This document shows positions 7,644-16,632 of a DNA stretch of 64,000 nt, piece after piece. Each line of letters starts with the position of its first letter. The stretch's first letter is position 1. The stretch spans positions 1-64,000 of the forward strand of contig DEJJ01000029.1 in the NCBI GenBank assembly GCA_002353285.1, read 5' to 3'. The stretch comes from Porphyromonadaceae bacterium UBA2751. Lineage in GTDB: Bacteria; Bacteroidota; Bacteroidia; Bacteroidales; Muribaculaceae. The position numbers and the translations under genes are program-made. Under the pieces are notes generated by a model that saw only the letters and a program-made list of their open reading frames with translations, searched no databases and was not told the DNA's origin.

Positions 7644-10349
7644 TTAGTACCACTGAACACCATTGTTATAACTTGAATGCTTGTCGTACTTGAAGTCGCT
7701 CAAGATGCTCGACTTCACAGCAATGTGGAAGTTGTAGGATTTATAGGGTCCCACAGGCACAAAGCTGGCGCTCATCACAAAGCAGTGCATCTCACGGCTC
7801 ACCGAGCAGTTCATGTAGGCAATCTTGTGAGTGTCGAAGTTGTAGCTGGCCGAGAGTGTTATGTTCCAGTTCTTGGTGGGTCGTATGCTGCCATTGAAGC
7901 TCAAGTTCTGAGTCCATTTTCCCTTATATTCCATCTTTTTGTAGTCGAAGGCTCCGTAGCCGTAGTTTAGTGAGTAGTTCACCGTCAGGCTCCATGGGCA
8001 GCTCCACTGCATGTAACCATCGGGACGCAGCTGCACATCAGAACCTTGCCCCGTGCCATTGCCTTGATTCTCGCCAGCATTAGCGCTATTATTAGCATCT
8101 TTATTCTTGGCTTTATCGTCTTTATCCTTCTTGCGACCAAAGAGCTTCTTGAATGTATCATTATTAAAGGTGTAAGAGAACGAGGTGCCAGTGCTGGCCA
8201 GGCGACCCCAGCCACCACCATGGAACAGACGCAACTTGTTGATGCGCACTGGGTTGCCATACTCATTCAAGCCATACTTGTACACATCCCATGTGGCACT
8301 CAAGTTGAGGTTGAAGCTCTTGGTGAGACGCAGCAGTATCGATGTCGACAAGTTACTCCACCTCAAGGAGTCGGCAGCAAAGTTGTAGGATTGCGAGATA
8401 GTTAAATTCTCGATAAGTGAAATTTTCTTGTAACCAGTGCTGTCGCTCTCACTCTTGACCTTAGCCTCCAGGTTGTTGGCTATCTGGAACGATAGCACGC
8501 CATTGCGCCCACTCGACGGCTGGCCGTAGACGCCATGCTGGAAATAAGGGTACTTGACATTGCGCTCAACACCCTGTGCATCGGTGTAGGAATAGTTGCC
8601 GTAATATCCCCAGAACTTTGTGCCAAAGTCGGGTGCTGCCGAGATTGAAATGGTGGGAGTGATCACATGGCGCACCATCTGCAGCTTGTCGCCCATGAAC
8701 TTGAGGGGTTTATAGAAGCCATAAATCTTTGTGCTCATCGATATCGATGCCGAGAAGTCGAAGAGGTTGTAGAAACCATAGGTGGTGTCTCTCACCACAG
8801 CACTGGCATTGGGATCCCACTGCTGACGAATCTTGCTGGTGTACATGCGGTCGTTGAGAGTGATGCTGGGTGTTACATTAATGTACTTGAAGATGTTGAA
8901 AGTGGCATTGATGGGCACCAAGTGCGACATGCCATTGCGCCAGTCCTTGATAAGACTCTTGTGGAAGAACTCCTTCTCCTTGGCAGTTAGCGTGTTCTGG
9001 AAACGGCCCGAGTAAGAAATCTTAATCTTCTCATACCATCGCTCGGCGCCCACGGCACGCTTGCGCTTGAAGGGAGCCACCTGGGCCATTGTGAGCGTGA
9101 AGTTGGGGAACGACACGGTGAGCGTGGAGTCGGCCGAGCGTTGCGACACCGAGGCGGTGGCCGAGATACTCCACTTCGAGTTGGGGAAGTTATAGGACCA
9201 GTTCACTGTCGAACTCTTGGTGTTCTCGGTGAAAGTGTTGCGGTAGTAGTCGGTGATATTGCTTCGTGAGTAGCCACTGGTGGCGAAGTTCACGCTTGCT
9301 GAGAACTGCATGTTGGGATTCGCCTTCGAGTCCTGGGTGTGACTCCACACCACCGAGAAGTTCTTGGCCTTAGAGTAGTCGTGGTCGCCTTTATCGCCTG
9401 TCACAGTAGTGAGGAAACTGGCATTGAAGCGGCCCGAGAACTTGTAACGCTTGGCATAGTTTGACTGTAGCGACACTCCCCACGAGCCCCGTGTGTAAAT
9501 CTCACCAGTGAGGGCGAGGTCAATGTATTGGCTCAAGGCAAAGTAGTAGCCACCGTTCTTGAGATAGAAACCTCGGTTATAATCCTCGCCAAAGGTGGGC
9601 ACCAAAATTCCACTTGAGTACTTGTTGGTAAACGGGAAGAACGCAAATGGCACCGCAAGTGGCAATGGCAGATCCTCAAGTACCATGTAGGCAGGACCAG
9701 TAATCACATTTTTCTTAGGCCGCATCTTGGCCTTAGTGATTTGGAAATAGAAGTGAGGGTGCTCATGGTTGTCGCAGGTGGTGTAGCGTCCGTTCTTGAT
9801 GTGATACTCGTCGTCCTCGTGCTTCTTGGTGATACCTCCTGTGAGGAATCCATCGCCTTGCTCGGTCATGATGTCGGTGATAATGCCCTTCTTGCTCTTG
9901 AAGTTGAAGGCCATCTTCTTCGACTGATATTCACCACTTGGGTCGGTGAAGACTGGCGTGCCTAGCACCTCGCCCACCGAGTCAACCACGCCCATTGCAT
10001 GCACCACATTGCTGTCCATGTCCATGTGTATCGACGAGGCCTTCAGGTTCATGTCGCCGTAGTTCACCTCGCTGGGGCCATAGAACCTCAAGTCGTTGCG
10101 ACCGTAGAGGATTAGTGAGTCCTTCGACGAGAACTTCACCACATTGTCAATATCCACCGCCCTGGTCTTCTTGAAGCGGGCGGTGTCGCGAGGTGCTGCG
10201 AGGGAGTCGGTCGGCACCGAGTCGTTGACAATGCGTGGCCTGTCAAGCGGTGTCCTCACTTGTGGAGCCGCCACCATGTGCAGCGTGCTGGCAGCAAGTG
10301 TGGCCACCATCACGCACCAGAACAATATGTCTAATCCTCGAGTTCTCAA
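7644..10349 (-). CDS. lptD: LptD-like outer-membrane LPS assembly protein
   Basis: A predicted large outer-membrane beta-barrel of the Bacteroidetes LptD type, which would insert lipopolysaccharide into the outer leaflet. The 901 residues comprise a signal peptide, an N-terminal beta-rich OstA-like part (about 60-200, with YGRNDLRFYG and GYxxxK-type strands), then a barrel to the C terminus. There is a low-complexity K/D/N/G-rich loop near residues 750-790. The chosen start is TTG at 10349: an in-frame stop lies just upstream, and starting here gives Arg residues ahead of the hydrophobic core. The first ATG (10310) would leave a signal peptide with no positive charge. An LptF/G-type permease gene lies just upstream, which supports the role. 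Confidence 0.8.
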   Translation of the reverse strand: MRTRGLDILFWCVMVATLAASTLHMVAAPQVRTPLDRPRIVNDSVPTDSLAAPRDTARFKKTRAVDIDNVVKFSSKDSLILYGRNDLRFYGPSEVNYGDMNLKASSIHMDMDSNVVHAMGVVDSVGEVLGTPVFTDPSGEYQSKKMAFNFKSKKGIITDIMTEQGDGFLTGGITKKHEDDEYHIKNGRYTTCDNHEHPHFYFQITKAKMRPKKNVITGPAYMVLEDLPLPLAVPFAFFPFTNKYSSGILVPTFGEDYNRGFYLKNGGYYFALSQYIDLALTGEIYTRGSWGVSLQSNYAKRYKFSGRFNASFLTTVTGDKGDHDYSKAKNFSVVWSHTQDSKANPNMQFSASVNFATSGYSRSNITDYYRNTFTENTKSSTVNWSYNFPNSKWSISATASVSQRSADSTLTVSFPNFTLTMAQVAPFKRKRAVGAERWYEKIKISYSGRFQNTLTAKEKEFFHKSLIKDWRNGMSHLVPINATFNIFKYINVTPSITLNDRMYTSKIRQQWDPNASAVVRDTTYGFYNLFDFSASISMSTKIYGFYKPLKFMGDKLQMVRHVITPTISISAAPDFGTKFWGYYGNYSYTDAQGVERNVKYPYFQHGVYGQPSSGRNGVLSFQIANNLEAKVKSESDSTGYKKISLIENLTISQSYNFAADSLRWSNLSTSILLRLTKSFNLNLSATWDVYKYGLNEYGNPVRINKLRLFHGGGWGRLASTGTSFSYTFNNDTFKKLFGRKKDKDDKAKNKDANNSANAGENQGNGTGQGSDVQLRPDGYMQWSCPWSLTVNYSLNYGYGAFDYKKMEYKGKWTQNLSFNGSIRPTKNWNITLSASYNFDTHKIAYMNCSVSREMHCFVMSASFVPVGPYKSYNFHIAVKSSILSDFKYDKHSSYNNGVQWY

Positions 10350-10380
10350 CCTTGCAGGTGCTAATTATCGAAATAACTTG

Positions 10381-10388
10381 CAAAGTTA
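10381..10388 (-). promoter_or_regulatory. -7 element for the LptD-like gene
   Basis: TAACTTTG on the minus strand matches TAnnTTTG, about 30 bp upstream of the TTG start. It gives the gene its own promoter downstream of ribBA. Confidence 0.55.
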
Positions 10389-10598
10389 CACATTTCTGCC
10401 AATATTCTTCCCACATTGACATTAATTAAATTTTATTGCATCCTGTTTAAGTTGTTTTTTTGCAGTTTGCAGGGGCAACAGGTAGATGCAGCAACGCGCA
10501 ATCTCGGCTGCTTGTGTGTTTTGCTTCAAATCTATTGAAAACGACAAAAAACGAGGTTGCGCATTGGTGACAATGGAGACTGGAATGCCACAAGGCAA

Positions 10599-11825
10599 TC
10601 AATCCACATTGTGGAGATTGTGGCCCATGCGGGTTTTCTTGGTGTGCATGTAGAATCGGTTGTACTTGTTGGGCATAATCTCAATCGAGACGTTCTCCAC
10701 CACTTCAAGGCCGTAGCTCTCAAGGCCAACCCGCTTCACGGGGTTATTGGTGAGCAAGCGCATTTTCTTGACTCCGAGAATGCGCAGGATGTTGGCCCCC
10801 ACTCCGTAGTCCCGCTCGTCGGGCTTAAACCCGAGGTGAATGTTGGCATCAACAGTGTCGAGCCCCTCCTCCTGCTGCAGCTTGTAGGCCTTGATTTTGT
10901 TCATCAATCCTATGCCTCTACCTTCCTGATTCATGTAAACGATAACTCCTTTTCCCTCGTCCTCAATCATCTGCATGGCCTTGTGAAGCTGCTCTCCACA
11001 CTCGCACCGCATCGAGCCGAATATGTCGCCCGTGGCACACGATGAGTGCACTCGCACCAGTAGCGGTTCGTCCTCAGTCCATTCACCCTTGATGAGTGCA
11101 ATGTGCTCAAGGCCGTTGTTGAGTTGCTTAAATGGGATGAGCTTAAAGTGGCCGTAGCTGGTGGGCATGTCAACAGTTTCTCCCACCTCAACAATCTTTT
11201 CGGTGCGCAAGCGGTAGGCAATCAGGTCCTTGATGGAGATGATGGGCATGTTGTGCTTGGCGGCCACCTTCATGAGTTGTGGCAGGCGGGCCATCGTGCC
11301 GTCGGGGTTGATAATCTCAATTAGAGCTGCTGCTGGCTGCATTCCGGCCAGGCGGGTGAGGTCGATTGCTGCCTCAGTGTGGCCAGCGCGCTTTAGCACG
11401 CCCTTGTCCTGGGCTCGCAGCGGGTTGATGTGCCCTGGCCGCCCAAAGTCTTGTGGCTTGGCATTTGGGTTGGCGAGATGCCTAATGGTCTCGGCCCTGT
11501 CGTGCATCGACACACCAGTGGTGCATCCGTCGAGCTTGTCGATTGTCACAGTGAACGGCGTTCCCAGCATCGAGGTGTTGTCATCAACCTGCATGGTGAG
11601 TCCCAGCTGCTTGCACCGCTCGGCTGTGACAGGAGTGCACAGCACTCCCCTGCCCTCGCTCATCATGAAGTTTACTTTCTCCTCGGTAATGCTCTCGGCA
11701 GCAATGATGAAATCGCCCTCGTTTTCGCGATCCTCATCATCAACCACAATCACAAATTCTCCCTTGCGAAACTGCTCAATAGCTTCGCTAATAGTATTTA
11801 GTTTAAATTCTTCGTTCTGTTTCAT
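10599..11825 (-). CDS. ribBA: Bifunctional 3,4-dihydroxy-2-butanone-4-phosphate synthase / GTP cyclohydrolase II
   Basis: Catalyses the two entry steps of riboflavin synthesis: ribulose 5-phosphate to DHBP, and GTP to the diaminopyrimidine. Residues 1 to about 205 are the RibB domain with the acidic motif DDEDRENEGD (29-38). Residues about 210-408 are the RibA domain, with zinc ligands C263, C274 and C276 (CATGDIFGSMRCEC) and QEGRGIGL. The frame is open back into the preceding permease gene, but MKQNEEF at 11825 is the natural start, 10 nt after that gene's stop. I see no FMN riboswitch; the gene is in an operon with an envelope permease. Confidence 0.94.
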   Translation of the reverse strand: MKQNEEFKLNTISEAIEQFRKGEFVIVVDDEDRENEGDFIIAAESITEEKVNFMMSEGRGVLCTPVTAERCKQLGLTMQVDDNTSMLGTPFTVTIDKLDGCTTGVSMHDRAETIRHLANPNAKPQDFGRPGHINPLRAQDKGVLKRAGHTEAAIDLTRLAGMQPAAALIEIINPDGTMARLPQLMKVAAKHNMPIISIKDLIAYRLRTEKIVEVGETVDMPTSYGHFKLIPFKQLNNGLEHIALIKGEWTEDEPLLVRVHSSCATGDIFGSMRCECGEQLHKAMQMIEDEGKGVIVYMNQEGRGIGLMNKIKAYKLQQEEGLDTVDANIHLGFKPDERDYGVGANILRILGVKKMRLLTNNPVKRVGLESYGLEVVENVSIEIMPNKYNRFYMHTKKTRMGHNLHNVD

Positions 11826-11835
11826 TTTCAATTTG

Positions 11836-13797
11836 TTACGTGATCTCTTGTTGGGTGTCGCCCTGCACATCGCTTTGTGCATCGTCCATGTCACTTGTGA
11901 TTATCTCGTTAATCTCATCGCACACTCGCATTGTGGTGTGGAGTTCTCGCTTGAGGTTAGCCTGATGGCGAGTGCCCACAAGGTACAGTGGCAAGCCCAC
12001 TGGGAAAAGAACTACCAGCGCAGTGCCCACATGCTTGTAGTTTGTGATGTGATAAGTGAGCAACTGGCGCATGATGGGGAAGTCCATCGCCTTGTTAAGG
12101 AGGAGCTGGTTGTGAGAATTGGACAGGTAATCAACCACGTCCTCAAGCTCCTGCGAGAGGTTGCGCAGCGCACTCTTGTCGTAGCCTTGCTGCAAGTAGT
12201 CGAGATAGCCCTGGCGGCCTGGATAGCGTGCCAGCAGTGCGGCACAATGCTGCTTGAGCGATGCTATCTTGTCGAGAGCCACTTGTGGTTTCACCTCCTC
12301 GATGATAACCTCCTTGAGTGTTAGATGGCGGCTCTGGTGCAGGCCCAGCAAGCGGCGGAAGAAGTTGCGATAAGCATCGGCATTGAACACTGCCGAGTCG
12401 TCGACAGCCTTCTTGGTCAGGAAAATGCCCAGCGGCAGCAGCACTGCCGAGCTGAGCCAGATGCCTTGCCACACGGGCCAACGGTCGTCGCGCGCCAGCT
12501 TGTAGCCCATGTTGTCGATAATGTAATAGACAATAAAGAGCAGCACCGATATCACGATGGGAGTTCCCAGGCCTCCCTTGCGAATGATGGCTCCCAGTGG
12601 TGCTCCAATGAAGAAGAAGATGAGGCACGCAAGCGATAGTGTGAACTTCTTTTGCAGTTCTATCTCATGCCTACGTTTTGTGAGGGCATCGTCACCCATG
12701 GAGAGACTACGGAACTCAAAGTCCTGCTTCTTCATCTTCAGGCGTGAGATGGCACTCGAAAAGAGCATCAGCCTCGACGCATCGGGCAATGAGGACACAA
12801 CCGAGTCGAAGTTGACTGGTTGCTTTAATTGCACTGGTTTTTCGAGCACTACTTTATTCTCACTGGCATCAAAATGCACTGTAGGCACGCCCACCGAGCT
12901 GTTGGCTCTAATCTCGCGCCCCACGGTGTTGCCCACCGAGTCAAGTCGCAGGTCGATAGAGTCGATAGTCTTACGCAACTCGGCCATGTCCTTGCCTATG
13001 TACTGCTGGCGCATGGTCTCATCGTCCATGCGAGTGAAATTGTCGTTGTAAGGTATTATCACCTCTTTTCTCTTGAACGACTCTCGACGATACATGTCGC
13101 TGCCCAGTTCATTGCTCAAGGTAGTGCCGCCTGCAACTTCCTCATACCAGTTGCCATGGTCGAGCGTGAGGATGAGGTGGGTCTTGGCCTTGTTCATGCT
13201 CAGTGTGCCCGAGTCGGCAACCACAATGCGCGGAAACGACGACATCGCCGACACGTCGTAGATCAAGATGCCGTAGAGCTTGTCGTTGTCGGGATTCTTT
13301 TGTTTTACATAGAGGTTGTAGCCAGGAATCTGATTATAGATAGCCCCCTCGGGGATGTCGAGTGTGGGCGACTTCTGCCTCATCGAGAACAGGAGGGTCC
13401 ACATCTTCACCTGAGCCTGAGGCAACACGTTGTTCTGGAAAAAGAAGGCTCCCACGCTCACCAGTGCAATGAACACAGTGAGTGGCTTCATCACCTTGAG
13501 CAGCGATATGCCGCTCGACTTCATTGCCGTGAGCTCAAAATGCTCGCCCAGGTTGCCAAAGGTCATGAGCGAGGCCAGCAATATCGACAGTGGCAATGCC
13601 AGTGGCACCATCGACAGTGCTGCATAGAAGAATAGCTCAGCAATAAGGTCAACGCTCAAGCCCTTGCCCACCAGCTCATCAATGTACTTCCACAAGAATT
13701 GCATCATCACGATGAAGAGGCAAATGCAGAACGTCATCATGAACAAAGGCAAGAATGTCTTTAACATGAACACGTATAGTCGCTTAATCTTTATCAT
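11836..13797 (-). CDS. LptF/LptG (YjgP/YjgQ) family LPS export permease with long C-terminal extension
   Basis: A predicted inner-membrane subunit of the LptB2FG transporter that extracts LPS from the inner membrane. Three hydrophobic segments lie in the first ~125 residues. A periplasmic beta-rich region follows to about 395, then three more helices to about 480, as in LptF/G. The 653 residues exceed the enterobacterial proteins (about 360), mainly through a larger periplasmic part and a ~170-residue C-terminal extension with a probable extra membrane segment near 600-620. Whether it is LptF or LptG cannot be told. It is 10 nt upstream of ribBA and 45 nt downstream of the PHP phosphatase gene. 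Confidence 0.85.
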   Translation of the reverse strand: MIKIKRLYVFMLKTFLPLFMMTFCICLFIVMMQFLWKYIDELVGKGLSVDLIAELFFYAALSMVPLALPLSILLASLMTFGNLGEHFELTAMKSSGISLLKVMKPLTVFIALVSVGAFFFQNNVLPQAQVKMWTLLFSMRQKSPTLDIPEGAIYNQIPGYNLYVKQKNPDNDKLYGILIYDVSAMSSFPRIVVADSGTLSMNKAKTHLILTLDHGNWYEEVAGGTTLSNELGSDMYRRESFKRKEVIIPYNDNFTRMDDETMRQQYIGKDMAELRKTIDSIDLRLDSVGNTVGREIRANSSVGVPTVHFDASENKVVLEKPVQLKQPVNFDSVVSSLPDASRLMLFSSAISRLKMKKQDFEFRSLSMGDDALTKRRHEIELQKKFTLSLACLIFFFIGAPLGAIIRKGGLGTPIVISVLLFIVYYIIDNMGYKLARDDRWPVWQGIWLSSAVLLPLGIFLTKKAVDDSAVFNADAYRNFFRRLLGLHQSRHLTLKEVIIEEVKPQVALDKIASLKQHCAALLARYPGRQGYLDYLQQGYDKSALRNLSQELEDVVDYLSNSHNQLLLNKAMDFPIMRQLLTYHITNYKHVGTALVVLFPVGLPLYLVGTRHQANLKRELHTTMRVCDEINEIITSDMDDAQSDVQGDTQQEIT

Positions 13798-13842
13798 CGC
13801 AATGAGGATTGGCCAGCAACGGCAAGTAGTGATGGTGGAATT

Positions 13843-14595
13843 TTACAGTTCAAACTCGCGGTCATTGACTATGCGGTGAGACAGGTCATGCTTGTCGCAC
13901 AGTTTGCGCCACTCACGGCTGCCTATGTAGTCCTTAATCACGCGGGCATGGTCCATGCTGTGCATGTCGCTACCCAGCATGTCGCACAGGTTGTTCTGGA
14001 TGAGCCACAATGCGATTTCACGGGCACTGTTGCCAAAGTAGCCAGCCAGCGACAAGATGTTGACCTGGAACTTGACGCTCGCACTGTGCAGCTGCTTGTA
14101 GCGCTCCTTGCGGTCGTAGTAGTAGCGGTAGCGCTCAGGGTGGGCCAGGATGGGGCGATAACCCTTCACCTGAAGGTCAAACATCATGTTGTCAATGCCA
14201 ATGAGCTCTTGAACAAAGGAGTTCTCAAGAAGAATGCGCTTGCCAGGCATTGGAAGCAGGTGACCAGCCTCGTATTCACGGGTCCAGTACTCATCGATGC
14301 GATACTCGGCCGAGGCATATATGGTGATGGGCAGGCCCTCCTCCTCTATAGCCTTCTTGAGCACCTCATAGGCAGCGGTGAGCGTCTCGGGGGTGTTTTC
14401 AAAAGTCTCGGCAGTAACGTGCGAGGTACACATCACGTGGGTGATGCCCATTTCGAGCTCAGCCCTGAGCATTTCGAGCGACTCGCCCACATCTTGCGAG
14501 CCATGATCCACTCCTGGCAGGATGTGGCTGTGCACATCGGTGTGATAGAACAGCTTAGCGTCCTCTCTTGGTTTCTTCTTGAATAAGTTGAACAT
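13843..14595 (-). CDS. CpsB/CapC-type tyrosine-protein phosphatase, PHP domain
   Basis: A predicted metal-dependent phosphatase of the CpsB/YwqE family, which dephosphorylates tyrosine kinases that control capsule or exopolysaccharide export. The 250 residues show the PHP signature: D20-x-H22-x-H24 followed by LPGVDHGSQ, TSH near 58-60, LAHPERY, and GSDMHS near the C terminus. VDHGSQ replaces the more usual DDG and TSH replaces TPH, small departures from the classic motifs. No tyrosine kinase gene is visible nearby; the gene heads an envelope operon. Confidence 0.85.
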   Translation of the reverse strand: MFNLFKKKPREDAKLFYHTDVHSHILPGVDHGSQDVGESLEMLRAELEMGITHVMCTSHVTAETFENTPETLTAAYEVLKKAIEEEGLPITIYASAEYRIDEYWTREYEAGHLLPMPGKRILLENSFVQELIGIDNMMFDLQVKGYRPILAHPERYRYYYDRKERYKQLHSASVKFQVNILSLAGYFGNSAREIALWLIQNNLCDMLGSDMHSMDHARVIKDYIGSREWRKLCDKHDLSHRIVNDREFEL

Positions 14596-14654
14596 AGTTT
14601 CTTTTATCTATCTTTTACCTATGATGTAAATATATATTTTCATAAAAACGTCGA

Positions 14655-14662
14655 CAAAGTTA
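14655..14662 (-). promoter_or_regulatory. -7 element for the phosphatase-permease-ribBA operon
   Basis: TAACTTTG on the minus strand matches TAnnTTTG, with a TTG about 17 bp further upstream. It leaves a leader of roughly 55 nt. Confidence 0.5.
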
Positions 14663-14776
14663 GCACTTTTTCCTAACATCAATTATATAACATCTGCAAT
14701 ATTAATAAAAATAAACTTAAATTATCAATAAAGCATTGCACTGGCAGCGGTTAATATCATCATTCTACCACTATTA

Positions 14777-14805
14777 TTGCCATATGCTTTATTGGTGTAA
14801 ATTTG
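14777..14805 (+). promoter_or_regulatory. Promoter for the secreted hydrolase-thioesterase pair
   Basis: TTG (14777-14779), 18 bp spacer, TAAATTTG (14798-14805). It overlaps the first codons of the longest open frame and so forces the later ATG at 14866. Confidence 0.6.
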
Positions 14806-14865
14806 CCGAATTGTGATTTTTTGATTACTTTTGGACCGATTTTTTCAAAACGTAATATTGTTGAC

Positions 14866-15846
14866 ATGAAGTTTTCACAATGCTTTCTTGCTCTGGCAGC
14901 GATAATTGCCACAGTTTCTATCGCTCAGGCCAGCGAGGCTGAACGAGTGAATCAGCAGTGGCAACAGTGTGTGCTTGCCGCAGTCGACTCGTTTCCTCAC
15001 AACGGCGGCTACTACACCGGGGCACGACCTAACGACACTTTCAAGAAAACAGCCTGGAAGGGACTGCATCAAGCCTACAAGATGACGCTTGCCGACCAGC
15101 GACCAGTGCTCGACCTGCAACTGGCACAGCCCTCATTCTGCTCAAGCGCAACCTATTGCGCACTCATCAAAGCCCTGCTAATCTGGGATAATGAACACAA
15201 AATATCACGCGAGGCATGGCTGGCGATGAAACCCTTTGTAGGAATCGTCGATAACATGAATCCTCAAGGCTACTACCAGAGCGATGGCGAGGGGTTCTGG
15301 GGAAGAATGAATGGCAACGGACCTGCAATCGCCGTGCTCATCCACGAGCTCAAGGCTGGCTTCAACTTCACAGGCTATCGCGGTGCCAAGACCGATGCTT
15401 GCAAGGAAACACCCACCGAGCGCTACCTCACCGACGATGAGTGGCGCAACCACCCCGTGTGGCAGCAAGCCATGCCGGGCGACTTTATGAAAATTTTCTG
15501 GAACCGTGACGACGACAGCGGCGCCATCGTTGGCGACAACGGCGTGAAAGGCGACTTGCAGGAGCATGGCCACAGCGTCATCTTCATGGGCATCGACAGC
15601 GACGGCTTCGTGACCTACTGGAGCAGCAATGGTCCTGGCGAGAATCCTGCCGAGATGGGCTATAGCATGGGCCGCTGCGACAAGACCAAGATACAGCGTG
15701 TGGTGTTCACCCGCATCACCAATCCTGAGAAATTCGACAACGTGAAAAAGATGCCACCCAAACACGTGAACCAGTACATCTACGACCTCAACGGCAAGAA
15801 ACATAGCACTACTAAAGAACTCAAAAAACACACCGGAATCAAATGA
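14866..15846 (+). CDS. Secreted protein, putative papain-like/NlpC-like cysteine hydrolase
   Basis: A 326-residue exported protein of unknown function. The signal peptide (about 1-23, ending SIAQA) is clear when the ATG at 14866 is used; the upstream TTG overlaps the -7 promoter element. C92 (QPSFCSSATYC), H236 (HGHSVIFMG) and N255 (YWSSN) appear in the order and context of a Cys-His-Asn hydrolase: Cys at a helix start, His at the start of a hydrophobic strand, Asn after the next strand. This is an inference from pattern only. The stop codon overlaps the ATG of the next gene. Confidence 0.6.
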   Translation: MKFSQCFLALAAIIATVSIAQASEAERVNQQWQQCVLAAVDSFPHNGGYYTGARPNDTFKKTAWKGLHQAYKMTLADQRPVLDLQLAQPSFCSSATYCALIKALLIWDNEHKISREAWLAMKPFVGIVDNMNPQGYYQSDGEGFWGRMNGNGPAIAVLIHELKAGFNFTGYRGAKTDACKETPTERYLTDDEWRNHPVWQQAMPGDFMKIFWNRDDDSGAIVGDNGVKGDLQEHGHSVIFMGIDSDGFVTYWSSNGPGENPAEMGYSMGRCDKTKIQRVVFTRITNPEKFDNVKKMPPKHVNQYIYDLNGKKHSTTKELKKHTGIK

Positions 15847-16598
15847 TACCTACCAACCCCAATCTAAAAGAATACCAGCAGTCGTTCTACCTCTCAGCTG
15901 GCGAGTGTAATCCACAGTGCGAGATGCCTTTAACGCTTCTCGTGTCAAGAGTAATCGAAGTTGCCACTAACCATGCCAACTCATGGGGAGTGGGCTACGC
16001 ACGACTCATCGAGGAAAACCAGGGATGGGTGCTCTCACGAGTCACAGTTGAGATGAAACGATACCCACGAGTGGATGAGTGGTACACCCTCACCACATGG
16101 ATCGAGGACTACAACCGCCACTTCTCACAGCGCAACATTGAGGTTGCTACCAGCGACGGCGAGGTGCTGGGATATGTACGCACCATTTGGGTGGTGATCA
16201 ACCTGAGCACGCGAGAGAGCGTCGATATCTCTAAGCTCAGCTACATTTCAGGCAATGTCACCTCTCACCCTTGCCCCATCGAGCCACAGAGCCGGTTGCG
16301 CCCCTTTGAACCCACACGCACCGCAACCTATCGGTTCGCCTACTGCGACATCGACTTCAACGGCCACGTCAACACACTGCGATACCTCGAGCACCTGATG
16401 AACCAGTTCTCGATGCAGCACTACAACGACTACTTCATCCACCGCATGGAAATTGCTTTCGTCAAGGAAACCTACTACGACAGTGAGGCACTTATCGCCA
16501 TCGACGATAACGACCCCATGAACGTGCGCCTCGACATCAGCACCGACGGCACCACCAGAGTGCGCTCACGATTCATCTTCCAGAAACGATCAAAATGA
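15843..16598 (+). CDS. Acyl-ACP thioesterase (FatA/FatB-like, double hot-dog)
   Basis: Predicted to release fatty acids from acyl carrier protein in the cytoplasm. The 251 residues form two hot-dog halves: the first carries the NHANSWG region, the second the CDIDFNGHVNTLRYLEH segment, which matches the catalytic region (D/N/H) of bacterial acyl-ACP thioesterases. The start ATG overlaps the upstream stop by 4 nt (ATGA), so the pair is translationally coupled. Its stop codon lies inside a shared terminator stem. Confidence 0.85.
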   Translation: MIPTNPNLKEYQQSFYLSAGECNPQCEMPLTLLVSRVIEVATNHANSWGVGYARLIEENQGWVLSRVTVEMKRYPRVDEWYTLTTWIEDYNRHFSQRNIEVATSDGEVLGYVRTIWVVINLSTRESVDISKLSYISGNVTSHPCPIEPQSRLRPFEPTRTATYRFAYCDIDFNGHVNTLRYLEHLMNQFSMQHYNDYFIHRMEIAFVKETYYDSEALIAIDDNDPMNVRLDISTDGTTRVRSRFIFQKRSK

Positions 16599-16632
16599 AC
16601 TAATCGGGGATGGTTCTCTTTTAGTTCATTTT
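16592..16632. terminator. Bidirectional terminator containing both convergent stop codons
   Basis: AAAATGAACTAA (16592-16603) pairs perfectly with TTAGTTCATTTT (16621-16632) around a 17-nt loop. The stop codon of the acyl-ACP thioesterase (16596-16598) and that of yigZ (16626-16628) lie in opposite arms. Confidence 0.75.

Noticed and set aside
10493..10563. Inverted repeat between ribBA and the LptD-like gene as a terminator
   Set aside because: An 11-bp stem (one G-U pair) exists, but the loop is about 45 nt and no T-run follows in either direction.
11826..11900. FMN riboswitch in front of ribBA
   Set aside because: The start codon is 10 nt after the preceding gene's stop; there is no room and no conserved riboswitch sequence.
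11230..12324. 364-residue open frame on the plus strand
   Set aside because: Runs antisense across ribBA and the permease gene; low-complexity Ser/Leu-rich translation.
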